From Nannochloris sp. 'desiccata' (lineage: Eukaryota > Chlorophyta > Trebouxiophyceae > Chlorellales > Chlorellaceae): a DNA stretch of 64,000 nt. The position numbers and the translations under genes are program-made. This document shows, piece by piece, positions 1 through 10,550 of this stretch (the stretch's first letter is position 1; each line of letters opens with the position of its first letter). A model generated the notes under the pieces. That model was not told where the DNA came from. It saw only the letters and a program-made list of their open reading frames with translations, and made no database searches. The stretch is from assembly GCA_019044685.2 (NCBI GenBank), contig JAGTXX020000013.1, positions 62,001 through 126,000 on the forward strand, read 5' to 3'.

Positions 1-1974
1 ATTAAGTAATTGACCGACGACGGGTGTTTGGGCATTGCCGCCAAGTGCACCAGAAAGTGCATAGCTTGGAGCACCGGGATGGAAAGGACCACCACGAGCA
101 GCGCTGGGAACATTGCCATTCATAGTAGAACCATTGTTACTAGTATTGCTGTTATTGTTATTCGGGAAGACGACCGATGGTTGTGAACCACCATTGCTGC
201 CATTTGAGATTTGCGATTGTAAAGATCTCAACATTTCTCCAATATGGGCATCCCTAGCATTTTGCTGCCGAGCTTGCTGTTGTAGAGAACTAGTGTCCCA
301 CTGGTGTTGTTCGTCGGCAGACGCTGCTGCCGCAGCAGCTGCCAATGCAGCTACCCTAGTGTTATCACCTCTACTACGAGCACTATGTCCAGTGTGGTTA
401 TTATTGTGCTGCATCTGTGATGCAACATCGGTAGATTGAGTAGTACCTCCATTCGGTGGCCAGGCAAAGGCGCTGCCCGTCGTGCCCAACGACATTGGCT
501 CAGATTTAATAGTAGGCACCCCAACAGCAGTATTAGCACCAGCGTTAGAAGTAGTATTACCATTGCCCATACCATGAGTGCCGTTGCCACCAGTGCCACC
601 ATCTCTAAGGAATTGCCGCAAAGCATCAGCAGTTAAGCCAGCTGACGGAGGCATAGCTGTAGGGTGAGCAGGCTCAGAAGTCAGCACCGGAATACGTTGC
701 CGTTGCTGCTGATGTTGTTGTTGAACCTGGTTATGTTTTGTAGTAGTATTAGCTGCTGCTACTTCTGCTAATACAGCCACCAAATCAGGGTGCATATGAG
801 CAGCAGAACCACCACCATTCATTCCATTCGAAGTTGACCCTACAACACCGCCGCCGCCGCCAGTTGAGGAAGATGGCATCCAACCACTAGAAGCAAGGCT
901 CTGCATACCTCCAGCTAAAGAAGAACCTAATCCATTCATTAAAAAATCATCACGGGCGATATTTTGCAGCATTAGGTTCACGTCAAGGCCATTACCAGCA
1001 CCAACGGGAAGAGGAGGGATGCCCCAAGGATGAGGTGGACTGCCACCACTGCGATGGTATTTGAGTTCAGAACGAGAACGGCCACTGCCCTCACCACCGC
1101 TGTCAGAATCGGTGAGACTACCTTCTAGTTTTCTACGGCGTTCGTTATGCTTTTCAAGTTTGCGGCGGCACGAACGGCGGTCACCATCAAATTCATCTAA
1201 AAGCTGGAAACGACCGCACTGCTGGCAAAAGCGGATACTCTGACCTTCTACTACCATGCAATTCAATTCTAAATGGTATGGGCAAATCTGGAAAGGAAAT
1301 ACGAGGGAAAGGTTAAAAAGGGAAGTGAAGGTTACCAATACCAGCAATGCTGTCTCAACAATGATAAGCAATCAAGCACACAAACGCCCGTCATGTGGTA
1401 CATCCAACAAAGTGCCCATATGCGCTATTTCCAATATCCCACCTTGTATCTCTGCACATGAGAATTGAAACCACAGACTCCAATTAGTTCATAAATCGTA
1501 AATTAAGCAGTATAATTGCGTTCAAGTAAGCCGAAAGCAAGCGCAAGACGCAGCGTACCTTGTAATAATCTCTCAGCTTGTGCAGCGACCGATCACACCC
1601 AGGCACTGCGGAACCATCATTTGGAGAGAAATAAGTTGCATAAATTGCATTTGTTTGGAAGCTGAGGATTTGTTTGGTTAGTTTCTCCCAAGACCGGACA
1701 AATTGAACCTACCTTGGCATGCTACTCCTTTGCGCGGAGCGTCTTTGAAGAATGATCTCCCTCTTCCGCGTTTATATTGCGGACCCGGCCGTTGGAGTTG
1801 CCCGTCGATGGCTTGGCCATTTGGGACTTCTATGATATCTTGTTTCGCAGCAGGCACTTCAACGCCTTCTCCAATGCTTGCAGTCGCCCTGGAAGATTTT
1901 TGCATGTCGTCTAGGACACCTGCTCCAGAAGTTAGCATAGCCTCATGTTCAAAAGGAGGGGTAACCTCTTCCAT
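1..1974 (-). CDS. SBP-box transcription factor (3' end beyond window)
   Basis: This is a squamosa-promoter-binding-protein-like DNA-binding factor, expected to act in the nucleus. Reconstructed exons on the minus strand are 1713..1974, 1559..1605, 1443..1451 and <1..1287, all in phase with GT-AG introns. The SBP domain starts about residue 86. The first zinc site reads C-x4-C-x16-C-x2-H (CQVPGC ... CPYH). The second reads CQQC-GRFQ-...-RRSC, where the usual His is Gln. A basic KLEKHNERRRK stretch matches the family's nuclear localisation signal. The 9-nt exon 1443..1451 (Arg-Tyr-Lys) is required to give the x16 spacing. The downstream part is low-complexity Gly/Asn/Ser/Gln-rich and is still open at position 1. 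The start at 1974 (Met-Glu-Glu-Val) is preferred; an in-frame ATG at 2028 is possible. SBP factors include the Chlamydomonas copper regulator CRR1, but nothing here tells which process this one controls. Confidence 0.9.
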
Positions 1975-3201
1975 GATAACAGTAAAGGATTTTCCAGCAG
2001 AGGAGATTTCGAGGTTGCAAACACACAAAAGTAGCGATTGCTTATTTTATGCATGTAGAACGAGGTAACCAGAGCTAAATAGAGCGGGAGATCCTTGCGC
2101 CTAGAAGAGAACTCCCAAGTTAGGAAAGGCCCTTCACATCATGTGAAAGGGCCATGATGGCACTGCCCTTTATAATTATTTTCAGAAGCATAGCTTTTCT
2201 GATTTCTATTATATGAAAAATAGATCCTGTCTTCTGAAAAGGGAGAGCCTCCTCATTTACGTTGGCGAAAGTCATTGTGCTCCTACCGGCGGCAACTCTC
2301 CTAATGTTCACATCAATAGCGCTCTCCATGCTTCAGTGCCAACCTATCTGTTAGTAAAAATAACTCAGCAATGAGACTTTAGAGCATTTCGGAGCACGGC
2401 TGCGCGATTGGAAACGATGCCTTCAATATATTTCTGATTTAGGATTTCAACGTATGAGCCACCGCGGCCAAGCCTAGACCTTTAAGAACATGGTAATTGA
2501 TGTCGGAAGAGCCCAGAACATTTATCATTGCAAAAAAATATATCAAGTAAATAAACTTGCCTTGAGATCAGGCATGGATGTCGTTCTTATCAACCCAAAA
2601 GACAGCTGAAGGCAGCACTCGCGGGATGCGGACTGGCTCGGCGCCTCAGGCTGTCGCATTAATTCGCCTAATGGAGGTGCCAATTGCTCCACAAAGTGGC
2701 TATAGGTCTTCGAAAGATGAGATTCGGTGTGAAGGGTTCCCTACTATGCTAATGGATGTTCAATAGAAGCCCAGAAAAATCAAGATGAGCAAGGTTGAAG
2801 AAATTGAGTTGACTTTCCGAACTTTTCCTCCTTTTAAAGTTTTGCACCGCATTCAGGGCATGTGTAAGAGCGTTCTCCACTGCTGTGAGGGGCTGGCATG
2901 GGAGGCTTATCTTCGTTCCTCCACACAGGAGCACTCCATAGCAGCAGCACCGCCATTAAAAGATGCAGGGCCACCCTCTTCTTCTTTTTTAGGAAAGTCA
3001 AACTTTTTTTTCCCGACCGGAATTGAATTCGTCCCACGTCCGATGTTGCCTATTTCCCTCGTTTTTTTGGCTTACTTTTATAATTTATATTTTAGAGCAA
3101 TTTTGTAGAGCTCTCAGGAGGACAGTTAGGTAGCCAATTGGCTTTTCAAAGAAAATTTCTGGTCCGATTGATACTAGTCTCCACAACTAAATCTAGTTAC
3201 A
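1975..3201. other. Unresolved stretch, possible short spliced minus-strand gene
   Basis: Several short open segments lie on the minus strand but I could not join them into one convincing gene. One segment near 2834-2960 ends in CPECGAKL, a zinc-ribbon-like C-terminus. Another (about 2561-2741) stays open and ends at CAAG followed by GCAAGT, a good GC-type donor. A third begins with an ATG at 2329. Opposite-strand frames are open over the same stretch, so coding is not proven. The right end holds the upstream region of the RING-CH gene at 3202. Confidence 0.2.
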
Positions 3202-4093
3202 ATGTGCGAAGCTGTTGTGACATTAAGCCGGGAAGTAAGCAAGCAAGACGAGCCCAATGTCGAAGATATATGTTGGATCTGTCATGAGGGCCATTCTGAT
3301 GGAATGCCTTTGGCAAAGCCATGCCGCTGCAAGTGTATGCAGGCTCATCGCCCTTGCTTGGCGCGTTGGCAGCTGCAACAAGCTGGTAGAACGTACGCGT
3401 ATGCCATCGAATACATTTTTTAATTTAAAATAGCGCGCAAGCAAGCGTTCTATTCAACCTTAACTCAACCTCAATTCCTTTTTCATCTTTTACAATTTTG
3501 CAGCGAGGAACGCTTCTGCCGTTTTTGTAAAACCGAGCTTCCTGACTGGCGTGAGGCCCATTCTCAACTCCCCAAAGCATCCCCTATTATGACCGTAGTT
3601 CACAATGGTGTCACCCATCAAGTTACAGTCGAGCCCGGTCCGGATGGTCGGGAACGATTCCAAGCTGAAATTCGACGTATTTTCAACTTGGGTGAAAATG
3701 ATGCTATTCAATTAACATTTGGGTGCAGAGTCCCTGGAACTGGTGAGCACTTGATTCCTTGAACGTCTTACATGAATTCGTCAACTTGACTTCCTTTTTA
3801 AATCATAAAATTTTCAAACTTTCAAAATCCGTGTGACCTTGTCGACTGACCCTCGTCTCCTATCTGCCCCTTTTTTCTTTCTAATTAAAGCCACTGCAGG
3901 TCATGAAATCACTCTGGAAGGTTGGGAAGCCTTTGATGCGGCAGTTCATTGTGCTGCCATCTCAGCAGGTCAGAGAATGAAGATGCAGAATGACCAGCAA
4001 CCTAAGCCAGGAGCAGCTACTACAGAGCGAAAAACGTCTGGCGGCATGTTACGAAGATTGTTTTCCCGCACCAATCCCCAACAAGGTCTTTAA
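3202..4093 (+). CDS. RING-CH (MARCH-type) zinc-finger protein, probable E3 ubiquitin ligase
   Basis: Three exons, 3202..3392, 3504..3742 and 3900..4093, join in phase to about 207 residues. The N-terminal third holds a C4HC3 RING-CH finger: CWIC, then PCRC, a Cys/His pair (HRPC) followed by ARW, then CRFC after the first splice junction, followed by a DW. RING-CH fingers recruit E2 enzymes and ubiquitinate partner proteins. I see no transmembrane segment, so unlike animal MARCH proteins this one is probably soluble. The middle part (about residues 85-145) has a conserved-looking hydrophilic fold, and the C-terminus is basic (MLRRLFSR). Position 3202 is the first ATG and puts the finger near residue 24. 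The substrate is unknown. Confidence 0.85.
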
Positions 4094-4543
4094 TTTGTAT
4101 GGAAGATAAACACCGTTACCAAACATATGATATAAATTAATAAATTATTAATAATTAACTGGCGCACCCTTCCTTTAAGATGGATGTTTAAATAACTGAT
4201 GTTTGCCAGTGCAGCTGCCACTGCCGTTGTTCCCTTTTCCCTTGATTTCTTTCTTGTTTTGTTGTTTTTCCCCGATTTCATTTCATTTATTTTCTTGTGA
4301 CCTTAAAATGAAAACATGCATTTCTTTCCCTTTATCTATAAACCATGTAACCTCTTAGCATGTAACCCTATCAACTTCTTTTTCCAAGCCCTCCATAAAT
4401 AGATCGATTCGATCGGCAAGAGATTCGCAGCAGGCAACTTGGAAGACACGTCAGCTCGCAGCTTTGGATTTAGATTGCGTGCAACCCCTCCTTTTGGCAT
4501 ATAAAAAGCCGCCGGAACTTCAAAACCAGTTAAACCCGATACC
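4094..4543. other. Intergenic, no gene seen
   Basis: The first part is T- and A-rich 3' flank of the RING-CH gene. The last 150 bases are probably the promoter and 5' UTR of the small gene at 4544. I see no RNA gene or repeat. Confidence 0.5.
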
Positions 4544-4916
4544 ATGGAAGGTCAAGGCAACGAGAGAGCTCCGGCACAAGCAGAACAACAAGAGCAACCT
4601 GCTGCAATGCTAGAATCAGCAGAGTTGGCTGAAAAGCACAGGTGAGTGGTGTAGCCGTGTTGCCGGGTTTTGTATGAAATGTCCATACAAACAAACAATA
4701 TATATTCGAGATCGCTTACCGCAAATGTTCACGAATTAATCTTCACCTGTTGCATCTCTCTGCAGAATTGAACGTGGGGACCCTGAACCTCAAGAGGTAG
4801 GCAAATCAGGGCTTGGAAGTCATTACGACGTTGGTGGAATTGCCGATTTTGGCCCCATCGACACCGAGCGAATGAATCAACCAGATAATCGGGACATAGA
4901 GGCTCGCGTACCTTGA
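4544..4916 (+). CDS. Small acidic hydrophilic protein of unknown function
   Basis: Two exons, 4544..4641 and 4766..4916, with clear GTGAGT donor and CTGCAG acceptor, give 82 residues. The start has a good context (ACCATGG). The protein begins with a Gln/Glu/Ala-rich segment and continues with Gly-, Asp- and Glu-rich sequence (HYDVGGIADFGPID). There is no signal peptide, membrane segment or cysteine, so it is probably a disordered soluble protein. The composition loosely recalls hydrophilic stress-protection proteins, but I recognise no family. The in-phase intron and clean start make it more credible than a random open frame. Confidence 0.6.
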
Positions 4917-5598
4917 ATTGAACTTAAACGCTCTGTGACTGGATCCAGTGGCTGTAGGCAGTGTTGATGGGTTATGTATCCTGTTATGTAAAGTCCCCTC
5001 AAATTGTGATTCTCTCTATTATAATGCATTAAGGGTCAACTACACTTCTGTAATACACTCAGTGACTGTAGCTTCCAATTTCTTCTTTTCTGTTCTGCAC
5101 AGCTAGCCCCGGACGAACTTGAGAGATACAATGCATGATATTATATTCCAGTGAATTGATTACAATGAAGCGCTACTGCCCATTAGCGGCCTGGCATGCA
5201 ACAAATGTGCTGACATTATCAAACATAAAAGAAAGAGAGAGCAAGAACCATTATCGTTGGTTTGTTCCAGGATTGGAAGGGGAAAAAAGAAGTCAAATAA
5301 CAGACCAAATAAAATTGTGAAGTGCGTCAAATCATGTGATCTTTCAAAAAGAATGGGAGCAGTCCGGAGAAAAAAGAAAGTGTCGATCGTAAATATCGTA
5401 GCAAAGGGAATGAGTGGTTGGTAAGGCCAAGAAAAACTGAAAATGATCGAAAACCACGTTGTGTTGGCTCAGAGCTGCTTTTGATTTTCCACTGAATTTA
5501 TTTAGTAATAGCAGCGTTTTGTTGCTGATTAGGGGGAAAGAACCGAGATATACTCGCAGCATAAGAATCAGTAAGAAAACGGGTCTCATTTTTCTTGC
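4917..5598. other. Intergenic between convergent genes, no gene seen
   Basis: This is 3' flanking sequence of the small gene on the left and of the deacetylase gene on the right. Open frames here are short, lack introns in phase and match nothing I recognise. Confidence 0.5.
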
Positions 5599-8020
5599 TT
5601 AAGCAAGGTCGTCAGTAGCTCCCTTTTCGGTGGAGAATTTTCCAGAAGAAGAAGAACCAGCAGGACTGGTGCTATCCTGAGCCTGAACCAGAAGAGTCAT
5701 GTCTGTTTTATTATTTGTCTTATTCTTTTTAATAACAAAGTTCCAAACAAGAAGTCCAGCAATCGCAATACCAGCAAGGCTGCCAATCACAATTCCAGCA
5801 ATAGCTCCACCGCTGAGACCACTGCTGCTGGAAGAGTCCCTGGGAGGGTCGCTGGCATTTCCAGAAGAGGAAGAATCAGGATCAGTAGAGGAAGTCTCGG
5901 AGTCATCTCCAAAGGTAGCTGCTTCAGTAGGGGCAGACATTTTCATGTTATATCTGGGTAAGATCTCAGTATCAAAGGTACCTCCCATAGGGAATGCATT
6001 CGTGGCATTGACCAAGAGACCTGCAGGGTCGGGAGAAGCGGCTTGGATATTGACCTCGACGATAGGGAGTTCAAGTTGAGATAAACGACGGCGACCAGCG
6101 ATTGTGTTCATAGGAGTTATGCCCATAAGTTGCACTGCTTCAGGCTGAATTCCAAGAGCACGCGCGACTTCTTGAGTAAAAGGTGTTTTGAGATCAGTCT
6201 GGAAGGCCAATCGTGGACGTCCAGATAAAGTCATCACAAGATTCACACCAGAGGAAGGGTTTTCAAAGTTAAAAGGAACACCAGAGACACCTCCAGCGGT
6301 GGTAGCACCAGCATCCAGAGAGGTGGGGGCGGGGGTGGTAGTTTCGTCGGTGGGGGTGGTAGGAGTAGGCTGCACCTGACCAGGTCTAGTAACAGGTTTG
6401 ATAGCATCTCCAACGCAGGTTGCATCCCATTTAGGGATACGAATCTGCTCTCCAACCGTCAAACTTGCTCCATCACCGATTTCAGGATTTGCAGCCAACA
6501 ACTCCTCAGTGACGACGGCAAAGGTGGTAGCAACAGAGTAGGCAGAGTCTCCTTCTTTAACGGTATACAACTGACATTTAGCATCCGCCTGGGTAGGAGC
6601 AGTGAGGTCTACAGGATTGCATTTCAACCATTCACCCATTTGGGAAGCAGGGACGGGCGCTTGCATCCAGCGGATTAAATCTTTGGTGGTGATTGCCCAG
6701 ACATTTGGCTGAGCCATAGCCCAGTCCAAGAACTTATTCAAAGCGTCAGCATTAGCTCCAGCAGAGTCAAACCAGGTAGAATGTAAATATATTCCAAATG
6801 GAGCACGATTCCCGTTGTAATTCATGTTGAAATTTTCTTCTAACACGCTGTAAATATCACCAGGAGGGTTGGTACCGACATCCATAGAGTAGAGATGATC
6901 TCCAGCAGCGTTTTGCAGCTCCCAAAGAGGCACTTCCCACATCCCAGGGTATTTCTCAGTGGTACCATTGCATTGGCCATCAGGGTAGTTCCAGTTGCAG
7001 TTGATAGGGATGCCTTGATCCATGGTGAACGGCCAAACACGCATGCCAGGGCCAGTTTCACTTTCAGAGTCCTTTTGGAAGACTTGAATCATGGAAGAGT
7101 CGTATAACACACCGTTGTCATCTTGGATTTTACGGGTAGAAGGGTTGTGTACAAGATAAGGGTTACGATATCCAACAAGATCAGTTAATGGAATGCCGCA
7201 AGTTTTGTTTAAGAAATCACGAACTCCCATCATTTCTTTAATCATATCACCGGTATATGAAGCGTACAAAGAAACGTGGTTAACGGTGTGCAGAGCCATT
7301 TCGTGATTTTGTTCCCAAAGTTTCTTGGCGGTGGAGCAGTCGGTGCCAAGCTGAAGGACATACCAAGTGATGGGCATGTTACAGCCATTGGGGTTGGTGT
7401 GCTTGTCACTGATAGAACGCATTACCTTATTGGATAAAGCTGCAAAAGATCATAATAGAGAGAAATATGTGTCAGAACAGTAGAAATATTAAATTTTGAA
7501 AAAAAGCTGTCGGTTTAGGAGGCGGTGGGCAGTTGAAGATGAACGAACAAATAAAGGCTGAAAAAATGAGCTTTTCTTACCATTAACAGCATCTTCATGA
7601 GTGAGAAGAATGAATTGAGGGGTATCTGCAGGTGCCAAGCCTCCAGGAGGGGAATTGCTTGCACACATGCAAGCGGGGGGAGCACAATTTGTAGAATTGC
7701 AATTATACCAAGCAGGCATGGCTACAAATTTGGAAATTAACAATGTTTAGAATGATCATATATTGACATTTTAAGTGGGTTAGATCGCGGGATGTAATAT
7801 TTGACGGTTCAAGTCCCAACTTTGTTCAGACAGGAGCCATGGCAGGGATTCATATTGAATCTATCGCATTTAGTTCGTCTAACAAGCATTCCAATCCGTC
7901 AAATACACTTCAGATATTATTTTAATAAATAAACTCAGTCAAGCTGCAAAATTACTCACCCGAAGCGACCGCACAGAGGCTCAGCGCCATGACTGCGGCA
8001 ATCTTCATAGAGGACACCAT
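5599..8020 (-). CDS. Membrane-anchored polysaccharide (chitin-type) deacetylase with LysM domain
   Basis: Exons 7960..8020, 7581..7721 and 5599..7439 encode 680 residues. Exon 1 is a signal peptide (MVSSMKIAAVMALSLC), so the protein enters the secretory pathway. A carbohydrate-esterase-4 domain follows (about 55-345), closest in layout to insect-type chitin deacetylases. Motif 1 is THEDAVN with metal-ligand Asp64, the two His ligands are in HTVNH (118, 122), and motif 3 is RNPYL (Arg159). Residue 63, normally the catalytic Asp, is Glu. A LysM glycan-binding module lies at about 356-408, then a Pro/Thr-rich linker, a further folded region, a Ser/Asp-rich stalk and one transmembrane helix (about 618-640) with a short Lys/Asn-rich cytosolic tail. 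The likely role is N-deacetylation of cell-wall or extracellular N-acetylglucosamine polymers. The substrate is inferred. Confidence 0.9.
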
Positions 8021-8637
8021 TTTGCTCGAATTTTGACCCTAAACGTTCCAATTAAATCAAAAGACCAGCTATCAATCTAACGCAGGTATTTTGAGCTCCA
8101 GATATGCTGATCCTGTCTGCAAGCGTAATACAAATAAAACGGATTAGAGTGATTGCTGAGCAGCTCTGCTTTTTGAAAGGACAAGATGCATCCCATTACT
8201 GTTATCAGCAATTTTATGCATAATTCTAGCGGCCAGGCTATGCAAAAAAGAGCCAGGTTACGCTAACACGGTTTCATTCAAGCAGTAAATGCTCAGTCTT
8301 ACCAGACAAGTAAAGATAAAAACAGAAGCTTTAGTCGCCCGCAATGCTTCCTTTATATGGAAAATATGTTTAATAACTAAAATTAAGAAGATCAGGGGTG
8401 AACTGCGTGGAAAATTGAAAAGAAGCTGGTACACGTAAAAGCAAACTTGCACTTCCGATGTTTGGCGGCTGTTTCATTTCGTGGGCCACGACCGTCGATC
8501 GATCCACTCCCGACTCGAAAGATATGATTCTGCGTATCACTATCAACTTTCCCAAATTTTTCGAGACCACAGCTATTTACATACCTTACAAGGCGATCAC
8601 ATTTCCTTAACTCACAAATCACTGTACATATTTTCAG
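8021..8637. other. Intergenic, no gene seen
   Basis: This lies between the start of the deacetylase gene and the 3' end of NOSIP. It holds 5' flank of the former and 3' flank of the latter. Short frames overlap in several registers without codon-like character. Confidence 0.5.
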
Positions 8638-9594
8638 CTAGTTTCCCAAACGCAAGCCAAACTTACTTCCGCCTGCCGCTCCCTGTCCTCTTCTATCTGC
8701 CAACCCATTTCCTGCCCCTAGTGCAAAGTACCTCTTCGCTTCAACGCTATCCCCATCATGCTCTGCAAATCCTGTTCCTCCTTTCTCTAATATCAATACA
8801 TCGTCATCTCCAACAGCAATACGGTGCCACACCCCGTCTGGTTTTATACAGGTCTTCCAAGTAGCCTCTAAAACTACATCCCCAGTAGGTTTTATCAATA
8901 TCAATTTTGACGCGTTTGTTAATGGATCACGTGTAACAGGATCCATATACTCTCCAGGCTCACCACCGGGTACAGGTGTGAAATTTACTTGTATAAGATC
9001 TTTCAATTTTATTTTTTTACCACTAGCTGGGCATCGTGTGCTGCCATCTGGTTTTTCTACAACTTCTGCTGCTTCTTTGCTTTGGCTAGGGACCCAAAAG
9101 GATTTCAGACCCACCATACGTGCTTCATTGTCTTTAATATTGTTCACACTGCGTGTCGTGTGCTTGTCTGCCATCAGTGCCTCTGCTTCCTCTGTTACTG
9201 CGTCACGTAACTGAGAGGCTAAAGTCTCACTTGCTCCAGCATGATTGCGCCTATCAAAAGCGAGTAAGGAGGCTTCTTTTTCTACTGCATCCCGTTCAGC
9301 TGCTTTTCTCAGTTGGATTGCTTGTGACTGTTCCCACATAACAAGTCTCCGCTTGTTTTCTTTCTTCTGAGCTAGAAGATTTTCTATGATTGCTTCACGG
9401 CTAAAGATGAAACCCGAGGGGGATGCTACAGGGTCCACAGCAGGGGATAACGTCAATCGGCAGTCGTAAAAGTTGCCGAGAGAGTCCTTTCCCAGACGCT
9501 CACGAGCGGTGCCAAATCCTAAAGCTTTCCGTTCGTGATACGTCAAGGCCTCACTGCCCATCGTCCCTGCTTTCTTGCTATGTTTGGTTGGCAT
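8638..9594 (-). CDS. NOSIP: NOSIP-family U-box-like protein
   Basis: A single exon of 318 residues. The N-terminus MPTKHSKKAG and the segment TYHERKALGFGTARERLGKD are characteristic of the nitric-oxide-synthase-interacting-protein family. They are followed by the degenerate U-box half (FYDCRLTLSPAVDPVASPSG), a charged coiled coil (about 75-150), and the second U-box-like half with CPASGKKIKLKDL and DPVTRDPLTN. In plants the homologue CSU1 is a RING/U-box E3 ligase; in animals NOSIP is linked to splicing complexes and ubiquitin ligation. The C-terminal end is Gly-rich (GAAGGSKFGLRLGN). The length is close to the usual 280-310. The ATG at 9594 is the natural start. Nuclear location is likely but not visible in the sequence. 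Confidence 0.92.
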   Translation of the reverse strand: MPTKHSKKAGTMGSEALTYHERKALGFGTARERLGKDSLGNFYDCRLTLSPAVDPVASPSGFIFSREAIIENLLAQKKENKRRLVMWEQSQAIQLRKAAERDAVEKEASLLAFDRRNHAGASETLASQLRDAVTEEAEALMADKHTTRSVNNIKDNEARMVGLKSFWVPSQSKEAAEVVEKPDGSTRCPASGKKIKLKDLIQVNFTPVPGGEPGEYMDPVTRDPLTNASKLILIKPTGDVVLEATWKTCIKPDGVWHRIAVGDDDVLILEKGGTGFAEHDGDSVEAKRYFALGAGNGLADRRGQGAAGGSKFGLRLGN

Positions 9595-9975
9595 TTTATT
9601 GACGAGTTCCTGAGCTTCTCAGAGGTTTATACCCAAAATAAATTTGACAAATGACAGGCAACTTAGAATTCAAGATTGTTATTATGGGTGTGGCGTTTCT
9701 ATGAGGCAGATGCAGCTGGTGCATTTTAGCCGAATGAACAAATCCATATAATATACATGCAGTGGGCCTGCTTAGCTGAAGTGCAGTAAAAGGTCGAATT
9801 TTTTAAAAATTGGCGTAAACAAAAAATAGCTTGAAACTTAAACAGCCACTAAAGTTGTTCTTTATGCGATTAAGAAGCCGAGGGGTTCTAATTATTACAC
9901 TTGCATTCCATATCGACTTCATAGCTGGCCGTATGCACTCTGTATTCTAGGAAATGTTTTTGTGATCGATAAAAA
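9595..9975. other. Divergent promoter region
   Basis: About 380 bases separate NOSIP (minus) from a small plus-strand gene, so both promoters probably lie here. I see no further gene or repeat. Confidence 0.5.
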
Positions 9976-10330
9976 ATGTCACAGCGATTTTCTCTCGGCG
10001 TAGTGATCAGGTACGTTTCCTCATGCCCCTTTCATCCTTCACACTAGAATTACCAGCTAATTATCTTTCGTATCTTACAGGGCTGTTGGCGCTGGAGCCT
10101 TGGCTCTTGGCAGCAAAGCTGTTGCTCTGTCAAAAGGCGGTGCCGGTGCTAGCGGAGCTTTCAAAGGTCTTACAGGCTTAGCACTTGGGGGTGGTGCAGC
10201 AGCAGCACTATCTACATCCAAAGATAGTGATAGTAGTGAAAATAAAGCAGCCGTATCAGTAGCAGATCCACAGAAATTGCCAGACGTAGCTCTATCACAA
10301 CAACAAGGTAACCGACTGGCAAGGCGGTAG
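9976..10330 (+). CDS. Small Gly/Ala-rich protein of unknown function
   Basis: Two exons, 9976..10010 and 10081..10330, join in phase (AG|G) to 94 residues, with good GTACGT donor and TTACAG acceptor. The first exon encodes only eleven residues plus part of a codon. The N-terminal half is hydrophobic and Gly/Ala-rich (AVGAGALALGSKAVAL; GLTGLALGGGAAAAL) with scattered Lys/Arg, which fits an amphipathic or short membrane-associated segment. The C-terminal half is polar (Ser/Asp/Lys) and ends in Arg-Arg. The basic start MSQRFSLGVVIR could be an organelle-targeting signal, but I have no family match. Confidence 0.55.
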
Positions 10331-10550
10331 ATCTTTCCTTCTTCTCTTGTACCTAGTTAATTAAATAAACTGTAGGAAAGAATCACCCGTTTTGCTAGTA
10401 TTACATGTTTAAGTTAATTCATTTTCATTACTCCCTCTCAATCTCTCAAATCAAAATAAGGCTAGATTCATTTTTCGAGGATATCTTTCCATCATCGTCA
10501 ATCACATCCATCTTCCTAGTACAATACATTCCACTACTCCCCTTTCACTC

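Noticed and set aside
2785..3108. Plus-strand frame of 107 residues upstream of the RING-CH gene
   Set aside because: The minus strand and both other frames are open over the same bases, there is no conserved motif, and it ends before the RING-CH start.
7780..7850. A tRNA-like B-box (GGTTCAAGTCC) near 7805
   Set aside because: The flanking bases do not form a T-stem, and no A-box or acceptor stem fits. It lies inside the first intron of the deacetylase gene.
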